NCBI GenBank assembly: GCA_030148705.1
Contig: JASBSY010000010.1
Coordinates: 1 to 64,000 of the forward strand
Direction: 5' to 3'
Length of the DNA: 64,000 nucleotides
Source: Pukyongia sp.
Lineage (GTDB): Bacteria > Bacteroidota > Bacteroidia > Flavobacteriales > Flavobacteriaceae
The position numbers and the translations under genes are program-made. The notes below the pieces were generated by a model that was not told the DNA's origin, ran no database searches, and saw nothing but the letters and a program-made list of their open reading frames with translations. This document shows, piece by piece, positions 8,533 to 17,138 of the stretch (its first letter is position 1; each line of letters starts with the position of its first letter).

Positions 8533-10365
8533 ATGTCTGTTCAGTTACGTATCGTACTTATTCTGCTCCTGCTGAGCTCAGGCTCGGCGATGGCCCAGAT
8601 CTCTCCCGGCGATCTAACCAGGGCTCACAGTGAACTGGAAGGGATGGGGAACTGTACCCTTTGTCATGATTTGGGGGCACAAGTATCCGATACGAAATGC
8701 CTGGACTGTCATACTGAGATTAAAAGCCTCATTCGGCAGGATCGCGGGCTGCACGCCAATCCCCAAGTGGAACGTCAGAATTGCTTTCAGTGCCATAGTG
8801 AACATCACGGCAGGAATTTCGATATGGTACGCTTTAACACCAATTCCTTCGATCACAATCGTACCGGGTATACCCTTGAAGGTGCTCACAAGAGCGTTGA
8901 CTGTAAATCCTGTCATGCCCCGGAAAATATCCGGGATCAGCAAATCCGTAACCGCAAGGATACCTATCTTGGTCTCGACACTCAGTGTCTCTCCTGCCAC
9001 GACGATTATCACCAGGGTACGCTTTCAACCAATTGCCTGGACTGTCACAATATGAATGCATTTACCCCGGTTCAAAAATTCGATCACGACCAGGCCGATT
9101 TCAAATTAAGAGGCGAACATAAAACCGTCGATTGTAGGGCCTGTCATGAAGTAACCACCAGAAATGGAAAAGAGTTCCAACAGTTTAAAGGAATGGAATT
9201 CAGCGATTGCAAGGCCTGTCACCAGGATCCGCACAACAGTCAATTACCGGGTGCCTGCGCCCAATGCCATACCGAAAGCTCATTTTCCAATTTTATCGGG
9301 AAAGGCCGTTTTAACCACAGCAGAACCGATTTCGACCTGAACGGACAGCACAAACAAATAGATTGCTTTGCTTGCCATCAGAACACCAACAATCTTACAA
9401 GTATATTTCAGGATCGTCAAAATATTCCGGAAAGTGATTGTGTAAGTTGTCATACCGATCCGCATGACAATAAATACGGTCAGGACTGCGCAAAATGCCA
9501 TACAGAAGAAAGTTTCCTTGCACTTAAGGACATGGATTTCTTCGATCACTCAATTACCGATTTTCCCCTGGAAGGAATGCACCAGGGAGTGGATTGCAGA
9601 CAATGCCATGTGGAGCGCTTCTCCACGCCCATCGACTTTGCAGAATGTAAGAGTTGTCATGCCGATTACCATGAGGGGGAGTTTAACAGGGACGGTTTAA
9701 GTCCCGACTGTGCTCAATGTCATAGTGTGCAAAGTCCATTTAGTTTTACCCTCTTTACCATAGAGGATCACCAGCAAACCGAATTCCCGCTGGAAGGTGC
9801 CCATCTCGCCACGCCTTGCTTCTCCTGTCACATAGATGAACGCGACGACCGCTGGCGTTTTACCTCCATCGGAAACGACTGTATTGATTGCCATGCCAAT
9901 TTCCACGAAGGGTTTATTTCGGCCCAATTTATGCCGAACAATGATTGTACTGCCTGTCATGGCAGCGAGTCCTGGGATGCAGTTAGTTTTAACCACAACA
10001 ACACCTCATGGCCACTTACCGGCGCTCACCAAAATGTGGATTGCCGGGCATGTCATTTCGAAATTTCAGAAAAAGGAGATGTAATCTCTCAAAATTTTAG
10101 TAACTTAGAGACAGACTGTGCCTCCTGTCATGAGAATGTACACGGAGACTCATTCGCGGTAAACGGGGTAACGGATTGTGCGCGCTGTCATGTAACGAAC
10201 AGCTGGTTTCCGGAAAAATTCGATCACGACAATACACGTTTCCCCTTAACAGGCCGACATGCACAAATTGATTGTCGCGCCTGTCATGAGCTAACAAATA
10301 ATAACGGTACAACTACCGTGGTCTATAAATTAAATAAGCTGGATTGCAAAGACTGTCATTTATAA
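8533..10365 (+). CDS. Periplasmic 23-heme c-type cytochrome
   Basis: A 610-residue exported protein (signal peptide ending SGSAMA) with 23 CXXCH heme-attachment motifs by hand count, about one per 26 residues. Many sit in a recurring module of the form F-D/N-H-x3-T-x-F-x-L-x-G-x-H-x3-D-C-x-x-C-H, which supplies extra histidines suited to bis-His ligation. Other hemes come in pairs such as CKACHQDPH and CASCHENVH, where the trailing His may be the distal ligand of another heme. It belongs to the broad cytochrome c3/c7-like multiheme group. Heme attachment must occur outside the cytoplasm; ccsBA lies nearby. A linear 23-heme chain could act as a molecular wire. It begins 8 bases after the oxidoreductase and overlaps the next gene by 22 bases. 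Confidence 0.9.
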   Translation: MSVQLRIVLILLLLSSGSAMAQISPGDLTRAHSELEGMGNCTLCHDLGAQVSDTKCLDCHTEIKSLIRQDRGLHANPQVERQNCFQCHSEHHGRNFDMVRFNTNSFDHNRTGYTLEGAHKSVDCKSCHAPENIRDQQIRNRKDTYLGLDTQCLSCHDDYHQGTLSTNCLDCHNMNAFTPVQKFDHDQADFKLRGEHKTVDCRACHEVTTRNGKEFQQFKGMEFSDCKACHQDPHNSQLPGACAQCHTESSFSNFIGKGRFNHSRTDFDLNGQHKQIDCFACHQNTNNLTSIFQDRQNIPESDCVSCHTDPHDNKYGQDCAKCHTEESFLALKDMDFFDHSITDFPLEGMHQGVDCRQCHVERFSTPIDFAECKSCHADYHEGEFNRDGLSPDCAQCHSVQSPFSFTLFTIEDHQQTEFPLEGAHLATPCFSCHIDERDDRWRFTSIGNDCIDCHANFHEGFISAQFMPNNDCTACHGSESWDAVSFNHNNTSWPLTGAHQNVDCRACHFEISEKGDVISQNFSNLETDCASCHENVHGDSFAVNGVTDCARCHVTNSWFPEKFDHDNTRFPLTGRHAQIDCRACHELTNNNGTTTVVYKLNKLDCKDCHL

Positions 10366-11570
10366 TAGTGTTGTTCTGCACCATTCAATTGGGTTACGCA
10401 CAGTCGCCTCACGGTAATACTTTGAGGATAGATTGTGCTCAATGCCATAACCCCAGTGGCTGGGAATTGGATACGGCCACTATGGCTTTCGACCATGAGA
10501 CAACCGGTTTTGAACTGGAAGGCACCCACAGCGTGGTGGATTGTAAATCTTGTCACAGTGACCTGGTATTCGATAATACGCCTACAGATTGTTTTTCCTG
10601 CCATACCGATGTGCACAGCGGAAGTGTGGGCAACGACTGTATGCGCTGTCATACTTCCGAAAGCTGGTTGGTATTCGATATTCCAGAACTTCACGAACAA
10701 AACGGATTTCCACTCATAGGTGCCCATAGCGACGTAAGCTGTGTGGAATGTCATACCATGGAAAGCAGTCTTATCTTCAATCGGCTTGGAAACGAATGCA
10801 TCGAGTGTCACCGAGACGATTTCGTTGCTACCCATAACCCGAATCACGTAGTATCCGGCTTCTCTCAGGATTGTATCGAATGTCACTCTCCGCTTGGCTT
10901 CGGCTGGGATGCCCAGGGTATAATACACGACTTCTTTCCTTTAACCGGAGGTCATGATATACAGGATTGCAGCGCCTGTCATGATGTTTCAAATTTCAGT
11001 GATATTTCGGCCGACTGTTTTGCCTGCCATATGGACGATTACGCCATGGCTCAGAATCCAAATCACCAAAGCGGGAATTTTCCAACCGATTGTATGCAAT
11101 GCCATACGACAAACCCCGGATGGATGCCTGCCACGATCGATCACGATTTCTTCCCGTTAACGCTGGGACACGATATACAGGACTGTAACGCCTGCCATGA
11201 GAACGGAAATTTCAACAATACACCAACCGATTGTTTTGCCTGCCATTCGAACGATTATGTCGCAACCAATAATCCAAACCACCAGGCAGCGAACTTCCCA
11301 ACCGACTGTGTCCAGTGCCATACCACCAACCCGGGCTGGATGCCGGCGACCTTCGATCACGACAATATGTATTTCCCAATCTACAGCGGAAAGCACGACG
11401 ACGTTTGGTCTGAATGTATCGACTGCCATATCAACCCAAATAATTATTCAATTTTTACATGTTTAAACTGTCACCCTAAAGGTGAGACTGCCGACGAACA
11501 CGAAGATGTACCCGGCTATGTTTATGAAAGTAACGCATGTTTTCAATGTCATCCAACCGGAGAAGAATAG
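10344..11570 (+). CDS. Periplasmic 16-heme c-type cytochrome
   Basis: A 408-residue protein. TTG 10344 is chosen because it gives a full signal peptide (MQRLSFIIVLFCTIQLGYAQ); the in-frame GTG at 10368 would leave it too short. I count 16 CXXCH motifs. Residues about 127-346 are three tandem repeats of about 72-76 residues, each with three hemes; the last two are nearly identical (shared TTNPGWMPAT and NPNHQ blocks), which points to recent duplication. It shares the FDHxxTxFxLxG module with the 23-heme protein, so the two are probably paralogues that split. The start lies inside the end of the 23-heme gene, implying coupled translation. Confidence 0.88.
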   Translation: MQRLSFIIVLFCTIQLGYAQSPHGNTLRIDCAQCHNPSGWELDTATMAFDHETTGFELEGTHSVVDCKSCHSDLVFDNTPTDCFSCHTDVHSGSVGNDCMRCHTSESWLVFDIPELHEQNGFPLIGAHSDVSCVECHTMESSLIFNRLGNECIECHRDDFVATHNPNHVVSGFSQDCIECHSPLGFGWDAQGIIHDFFPLTGGHDIQDCSACHDVSNFSDISADCFACHMDDYAMAQNPNHQSGNFPTDCMQCHTTNPGWMPATIDHDFFPLTLGHDIQDCNACHENGNFNNTPTDCFACHSNDYVATNNPNHQAANFPTDCVQCHTTNPGWMPATFDHDNMYFPIYSGKHDDVWSECIDCHINPNNYSIFTCLNCHPKGETADEHEDVPGYVYESNACFQCHPTGEE

Positions 11571-11573
11571 TAG

Positions 11574-13166
11574 ATGAGAAATATTTTAACAGGCATATTA
11601 TTCTTAAGCTTTAGTATTTCTATCCATTCTCAAGATACTGCTGAAACACGCAACGGAACAGTAACATTTGTCACCTCAAATAATGTTTACGTGCGTTTCG
11701 ACGACACTTCTGATATAAACAAGGGTGATACTTTAAAGCTAAACGGGACCGATTGTCTACTGGTAGAACAAAAATCCACCTCTTCCGTGGTCTGCAGCAT
11801 AATTAACAACTGTGAAGTAAAAAAAGACGACACCGTATCCATTAGCGTGATTCTGCCGGTAACAGATCCGGAACCGGATGAAACCATAGTGGTCGATGAG
11901 CCACCTGTTTCCAACGTTGATGTAGAACCGGAGTACAAGGAGGAATCTTCTCTTTATAAGGAAAGTATCCGCGGGAGGGCTTCGGTTGCAAGTTATAATA
12001 CAACTTCAAACCTTAGGGAAAATCGCGGACGATTCCAGGCCCGGTTTGCGTTAACCGCCGATCATATAGGAGATTCGAAGTTCTCGATCGAAAGTAACCT
12101 GGCATACAGGGGGCTTGTGGTCACTCCGGCAGATTACGACGGACGGACAAGTATATTTAATGTTTATAATTTGAACGTACGTTTCGATGCTACCGAAAGT
12201 CTTTCGTTAACCGCCGGAAGAAAGATCAATCCCAAGGCATCTTCAGTAGGTGCCAACGACGGCCTGCAAGTGGAAAAATATTTCGGTAACTTCTATATTG
12301 GCGGCATAGGCGGGTACCGACCCGACTTCTTCGATTATGGGTTTAACAGTGCACTATTACAATATGGCGGCTATTTAGGAATCGAGACCAATTCGGCCGA
12401 TTTTTTCAGTCAGACAACACTCGGAGCCATGGAACAATCGAACGACGGGGCAACCGATCGCCGTTATCTGTTCTTTCAGCACAACAGTACCATAGCTTCA
12501 GATCTAAATCTTTTTGCAGCCATGGAACTGGATATCTTTGGTGACGAAGGAGCAACATCCAGGCTTACTAATTTATATCTATCTGCTCGATACAGGTTCA
12601 GTAGGGCAGTAAACGCCATGATCTCATACGATTCGCGCAAACGAATCATCTACTACGAAACCTTTCAAACCGAAATTGAACGTTTACTGGACGACGATCT
12701 TGCACGACAAGGATTGAGGCTTCGCCTGAATGTGAGGCCTGCTAAAATTGTCTGGCTGGGTGCGAGTTACAGCAGTCGGTTTCAAAGCGATCAGCAAAAT
12801 CAATCCGACAATATATACGGATACGTGACGCTGACCAGAATCCCAAAGATCGGAGGACGAATTAATGTATCGTATAATACCAATGCATCAAGATATCTCA
12901 CCAGTAATATACTTTCCGTAAGACACTCCCGCGATCTGGTGAAAAGTAAATTATACGGGGACATTTACTTCCGAATGGCCGATTACAGTTACGAGAATTT
13001 AGAGGCCGAATATACCCAAAACTATTACGGAGGCAGTTTGTCGTACAATTTTACACGGACCTGGCAGCTGGCTGTTTCCGGTGAATATTCTTCCTTCGGA
13101 GAAGAAAATATGATGCGGTTTTATGTTCGGTTATCCAAAAGATTTTATTCAAAAAATAAAAAATAA
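11574..13166 (+). CDS. Outer-membrane beta-barrel protein of the multiheme cluster
   Basis: A 530-residue protein with a signal peptide (MRNILTGILFLSFSISIHSQ). Residues about 24-95 form a small beta domain (NGTVTFVTSNNVYVRFDD), then an acidic linker (about 97-125, rich in D, E and P). From about 130 to the end the sequence alternates polar and hydrophobic residues with many aromatic girdle positions, e.g. FNVYNLNVRFDATESLSLT and YGGSLSYNFTRTWQL, as in an outer-membrane barrel. It ends MMRFYVRLSKRFYSKNKK. It starts 3 bases after the 16-heme gene. Porin-cytochrome conduits (MtrAB type) pair a barrel with a multiheme cytochrome, so this could be the outer-membrane sheath. That is inference from context, not from recognised MtrB homology. 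Confidence 0.8.
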   Translation: MRNILTGILFLSFSISIHSQDTAETRNGTVTFVTSNNVYVRFDDTSDINKGDTLKLNGTDCLLVEQKSTSSVVCSIINNCEVKKDDTVSISVILPVTDPEPDETIVVDEPPVSNVDVEPEYKEESSLYKESIRGRASVASYNTTSNLRENRGRFQARFALTADHIGDSKFSIESNLAYRGLVVTPADYDGRTSIFNVYNLNVRFDATESLSLTAGRKINPKASSVGANDGLQVEKYFGNFYIGGIGGYRPDFFDYGFNSALLQYGGYLGIETNSADFFSQTTLGAMEQSNDGATDRRYLFFQHNSTIASDLNLFAAMELDIFGDEGATSRLTNLYLSARYRFSRAVNAMISYDSRKRIIYYETFQTEIERLLDDDLARQGLRLRLNVRPAKIVWLGASYSSRFQSDQQNQSDNIYGYVTLTRIPKIGGRINVSYNTNASRYLTSNILSVRHSRDLVKSKLYGDIYFRMADYSYENLEAEYTQNYYGGSLSYNFTRTWQLAVSGEYSSFGEENMMRFYVRLSKRFYSKNKK

Positions 13167-13171
13167 GACTT

Positions 13172-13963
13172 ATGAAATTTAATATTTTCCCCTTCCTACT
13201 TCTTGCACTGATTATCGTATCCTGCAATAATAAACCCAAAGTACTCACGGCAAATTCTACAGACAACACTGTGGTTTCCAGCGGGATCTTTTCAGAAGAA
13301 GGTTCTAATGAACAGCAGACCAACCAAACTTCAAATTCAGGTTCGTTCACCGATAATCTGCATACCGTAGTGGCCCAGGAAGTTTTACCTACCAAAAAGT
13401 ACGTTTACATTAAAGTTACCGAAGGTGGTAAAAATTTCTGGATCGCAACAGCCAAACAGGATATAGAACTAGGAAAAGTCTATTATTACCGAAACGATCT
13501 GCTGAAGACCAATTTCGAATCCAAGGAGCACAACCGGGTATTCGACACCATCTACCTGGTATCCAACCTGGTGTCGCACAACCATGGAACCGGTGGCCAG
13601 GCGGCAGATTTTTCAGAAACTAAGTTCAGTCAGAAAAAAGACATTCCTACACATACCGAAGAAATCATTGAGCACAAGGGATCAATCAAAATTGCCGAGA
13701 TCGTTGCCAATCCGGAAAAATACGAAGGCAAGACCGTTCAGATAACAGGTAAATGTGTGAAAGTTAATCCTAACATTATGGAACGAAACTGGATACATCT
13801 GAAGGACGGCAGCAAGGACGATTACGATTTAGTTGTGACGTCAAATACGTTTGTCGCCGAAGGCCAGACCGTGACGATGAAGGCGCAAGTTAGCCTGAAC
13901 CGTGATTTTGGTGCCGGTTATCGCTACGATCTTATTCTGGAAAACGGAGTAGTTGTGGATTAA
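13172..13963 (+). CDS. NrfJ-like lipoprotein with two OB-fold-type domains
   Basis: A 263-residue lipoprotein (LALIIVSCNNK lipobox). After a Ser/Thr/Asn-rich linker, the first domain (about 60-130) resembles the NrfJ family: KYVYIKVTEGGKNFWIAT followed by NFESKEHNRVFDTIYLV. The second (about 165-263) resembles the tRNA_anti-like OB-fold seen in partner proteins of multiheme cytochromes in other phyla, with KYEGKTVQITGKCVKVNP, RNWIHLKDGS and DFGAGYRYD. NrfJ-type proteins are associated with periplasmic cytochrome c systems. It ends the redox operon, 5 bases after the barrel gene. Probable role: assembly or docking factor for the cytochromes; uncertain. Confidence 0.75.
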   Translation: MKFNIFPFLLLALIIVSCNNKPKVLTANSTDNTVVSSGIFSEEGSNEQQTNQTSNSGSFTDNLHTVVAQEVLPTKKYVYIKVTEGGKNFWIATAKQDIELGKVYYYRNDLLKTNFESKEHNRVFDTIYLVSNLVSHNHGTGGQAADFSETKFSQKKDIPTHTEEIIEHKGSIKIAEIVANPEKYEGKTVQITGKCVKVNPNIMERNWIHLKDGSKDDYDLVVTSNTFVAEGQTVTMKAQVSLNRDFGAGYRYDLILENGVVVD

Positions 13964-16900
13964 TCAAGAAATATTTCCTACTCTGCGCTTTCTAAAGTAA
14001 GCAATTACGCTTATTGCGAAGATGCATACCACTGCGATATACACCCAATTAGGAATAGGCACCGGATCGCCTGTAGCGTACGAATGCAGACCCGACAGGT
14101 AATAATTTACTCCATAGTAGGTCATAATCACCGAGGCCAGGCCGAATATAGTCGCCACATTATAGGCAAAGAGCCCTCTTAGTTTAGGAATGAATCGCAT
14201 ATGCAGGATAAACGCATACACGAGAATTGTAACAAGAGCCCAGGTCTCTTTAGCATCCCAGCCCCAGTAGCGGCCCCATGATTCATTGGCCCATACGCCC
14301 CCTAGATAAGTTCCCACACTTACCATAAAGAGGCCACCAATAAGAGTAATCTCACTTATATAGGACATTTCCTGTACGATCCTCTTCACTCTCAATTTAT
14401 TGGAATTGGTCACAAACATCAGTAGGATCAGGTTTATCAGCCCGATTATAGCACCAAGCATCAGGAAACCATAACTTCCGGCTTCCAGGGATACGTGAAT
14501 GGTTAGCCAGTAAGACTTAAGCACAGGCACAAGGGGTGTAATTTCAGGATCGAGGAAACTTAGCATGCTCACAAAAAGAATGGTTCCCGCCAAAAGCATA
14601 GTGGCTGCAAGTCCGCCAAAAGATTTCCTGGTAAAGAGTATTCCCGCCAGGGTGGTTGTCCAGGCAATATAGATCATGGACTCATAACCGTTACTCCAGG
14701 GAGCACGGCCCGAAACATACCAACGCATGCCTAATCCTATAGTGTGGAAGACAAAGCCCAGCAGCACTAGGGCGAAAAGTATGCGGTAGGCAGTTCTCAG
14801 CTTCCAGGAAGGTTTAAAAACCGAGATAAATAAAAAGAAGAGAAAACTTACCGCCAGCAGCATATAATATCCGGACAACCTGGAAAAGACATTCATCTTG
14901 TTGAGTCGAATCTCGGTATTGATCTTTGCTTCGGAAGGCATGATGTCTCCGCCTTTCTGTTGTTGATAGTTGCGCAATTCGGTTAGCAGATGTCCAACAT
15001 GCTTATAGTCGTTCGTATTGGTTGCCTGCTTCAGTGCCGATCCGAAGGCATTAAAGAAGTTGGCTGCGACCGGACTGTGATTATGCCCGTCGTTATGACT
15101 ATGGCCGGTATAACCTTCCCAGGTATTATTGGGATTGGATGGATTTGGAATAATCTTCAACAGGCTTCCGGAAAAAGACATACTGAGAATATTCAGCCTC
15201 TCGTCTATTTTGATTAGTTCCTTGGCATAGACTCCCCTGTCCTTCTGTTCCATCGCGTAAACCCGCCTTACCTCATCACGTAACTTATACTCGCCCTGTT
15301 CGTCGAAGAAGTCCCTGTACGAGGCATAATCTCCGCTTACTCCCATTAACTTCTGTACATCTTTGTGTTTTCCCAGTTTAACGAGTTTTACATTGTACCA
15401 GTCTTCCTTATTTACGAACATACCCAGCAAAACCTGATCGGCTGTTAGACCGTCCCAACTTTCCTTCCTCGAAATCTTGCGCAGAATCTCCCGTGAGAGT
15501 GTATGAATCGGCTTCATCCTACCCTTAAAATCCTGGACAACTACCGAACTGAATTCTTCCGCAAAGTCTTCCGATACTGCATTCTGAATATGTGCTTGCT
15601 GTGCAAAAATTGCAGATGAACTAAATAATAGCAGGGCAAATATGAAGGTGCCGCTTTTGGATCTTAGTTTACTGATCTTTTTACGCAGTTCGTAAAAACG
15701 AGTCTTTTTGCTGAATAAGGTAAGTATCATCCCCAGGGTAAGCAATGCATAACCGATATAGGAAACCAAGGTTCCCCAGAAATCGCTGTTTACACTGAGG
15801 TAGGTTCCTTTTTCATCCCTGTCGAAAGAGGATTGAAAGAATCGATATCCGTCGTAGTTCAAGATGTTGTTCATATAGATACGATAATCCATAGTCACGT
15901 TTTCTTCCGGGTGACGCAAGGTAACTTCACTGGCATAGGAAGCGGCACTATTGGTGCCCGGATACTTTTCGAGTATGAACTCATTTAATTTTATACTGAA
16001 TGGCACTGTAACAACTTTCGAACCATAGGAAGCCGCCACGTCAAGGTCGTTAAACCTCAGATTTGATGGATTGCCGGTCATGCCCTTTCTCCCGTAGACA
16101 TGAGCCGTCTTAACCTGCTCGTCGACGGAAATCTCCAACTTTACCGCAGTCAGGCTCTCGTTCTTCACCTTCTGGTCTTCGGAAGAGATCACAATTTCTG
16201 CTGATGGCTGAAAATCGGCGAATACGAAATTCGACATCCCGTCCGAATATAAAGCACGCAGTGCCAAAGGCTGGTAAGTTCCATCCGGGTTGATAGTATC
16301 CCTTTGCTGAGTAGCCATTATCATTTGAGTTAACCGCCGGTTACTTATAAAGGACAATTGGCCATCGTTGGCACGTATATTTATGGCATCGGGTATTACA
16401 CTGTTCCCGAAATTATAGATTAAACTCCCTATACGTCTTGTCTCACCTTCCCTGATGATATATTCTTCCCTGCCCCCTGCTCCTGCTATGACCAATTTAA
16501 TCATGGGCATACCATTGGTAACCACCGGAATCATATCCTGTTTGGGGTTGGGAATAAAATCCAGCACCCGCACATTGACTACCGACTCTCCTATCATATA
16601 GGATTCTTCAAAATTGTTATTCCCTAAGGAGGCGAACAGCACAGGTTCGGAGATCTGGTAGGATTCTCCGTCCTTTTCAAAATTAAAGTTCAAATAGGTA
16701 TCGGCTGAAAGAAATGAATTGGCGCTGTTGTTCTCGCGTATGTGCATTACCCCTTCAAAACCGTAATAACGGGTAATGGCCGCACCGATAATAATAACGA
16801 TCACAGCCGAATGGAACATCAGCAATGCCCATTTTCGCTGCTGAATCATACGATACTGAATAATGTTGTAAATAATGGCACCACCAAATAAGAGCAATAG

Positions 16901-17062
16901 GAGTTCAAACCAACGGGCCTTATAGATTACCTTTTGGGCTGCACTGGTTCCAAAATCGTTTTCGATGAAGGTGGCGATACCGATTGCTGCAGCAAAGAGG
17001 ATAAAGTAAATCCCTGCGGCTCTGGTATCGAAAAGTCTGCGGAGTATATTTTTGTAGTTCAA
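13964..17062 (-). CDS. ccsA: Cytochrome c biogenesis protein CcsBA (ResB-ResC fusion)
   Basis: A 1032-residue inner-membrane protein of system II, which exports heme and attaches it to CXXCH motifs. The N-terminal half is ResB/CcsB-like: membrane helices near 15-35, 50-68 and 78-98, then a large periplasmic part. The C-terminal half is CcsA with the tryptophan-rich heme-handling WWD motif (WANESWGRYWGWDAKETW) and several further helices. A second periplasmic stretch includes a His-rich segment (TGHSHNDGHNHS). It is convergent with the multiheme operon and abuts it (13963/13964) without a gap. The fused form is usual in Bacteroidota. The 39 hemes encoded next door need this machinery. Confidence 0.93.
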   Translation of the reverse strand: MNYKNILRRLFDTRAAGIYFILFAAAIGIATFIENDFGTSAAQKVIYKARWFELLLLLFGGAIIYNIIQYRMIQQRKWALLMFHSAVIVIIIGAAITRYYGFEGVMHIRENNSANSFLSADTYLNFNFEKDGESYQISEPVLFASLGNNNFEESYMIGESVVNVRVLDFIPNPKQDMIPVVTNGMPMIKLVIAGAGGREEYIIREGETRRIGSLIYNFGNSVIPDAINIRANDGQLSFISNRRLTQMIMATQQRDTINPDGTYQPLALRALYSDGMSNFVFADFQPSAEIVISSEDQKVKNESLTAVKLEISVDEQVKTAHVYGRKGMTGNPSNLRFNDLDVAASYGSKVVTVPFSIKLNEFILEKYPGTNSAASYASEVTLRHPEENVTMDYRIYMNNILNYDGYRFFQSSFDRDEKGTYLSVNSDFWGTLVSYIGYALLTLGMILTLFSKKTRFYELRKKISKLRSKSGTFIFALLLFSSSAIFAQQAHIQNAVSEDFAEEFSSVVVQDFKGRMKPIHTLSREILRKISRKESWDGLTADQVLLGMFVNKEDWYNVKLVKLGKHKDVQKLMGVSGDYASYRDFFDEQGEYKLRDEVRRVYAMEQKDRGVYAKELIKIDERLNILSMSFSGSLLKIIPNPSNPNNTWEGYTGHSHNDGHNHSPVAANFFNAFGSALKQATNTNDYKHVGHLLTELRNYQQQKGGDIMPSEAKINTEIRLNKMNVFSRLSGYYMLLAVSFLFFLFISVFKPSWKLRTAYRILFALVLLGFVFHTIGLGMRWYVSGRAPWSNGYESMIYIAWTTTLAGILFTRKSFGGLAATMLLAGTILFVSMLSFLDPEITPLVPVLKSYWLTIHVSLEAGSYGFLMLGAIIGLINLILLMFVTNSNKLRVKRIVQEMSYISEITLIGGLFMVSVGTYLGGVWANESWGRYWGWDAKETWALVTILVYAFILHMRFIPKLRGLFAYNVATIFGLASVIMTYYGVNYYLSGLHSYATGDPVPIPNWVYIAVVCIFAISVIAYFRKRRVGNIS

Positions 17063-17138
17063 AGTAGGCTAAAAATAAGGAATCGAAAATTGTGACTCAA
17101 ATTTTTAACGTCAAATATTCAGCTAAATTATAAAATTG

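Noticed and set aside
10356-10928. Minus-strand open frame of 190 codons opposite the 16-heme gene
   Set aside because: Shadow of the repetitive, biased codons of the cytochrome; no recognisable protein.
8600-11500. Regular DNA repeats, possibly CRISPR-like
   Set aside because: The periodicity comes from codons of CXXCH and FDH modules; spacing varies and repeats are not identical at DNA level.
8533-11570. One multiheme gene split by a frameshift
   Set aside because: The second reading frame begins with its own complete signal peptide and both proteins end normally, so two genes overlapping by 22 bases is the better reading.
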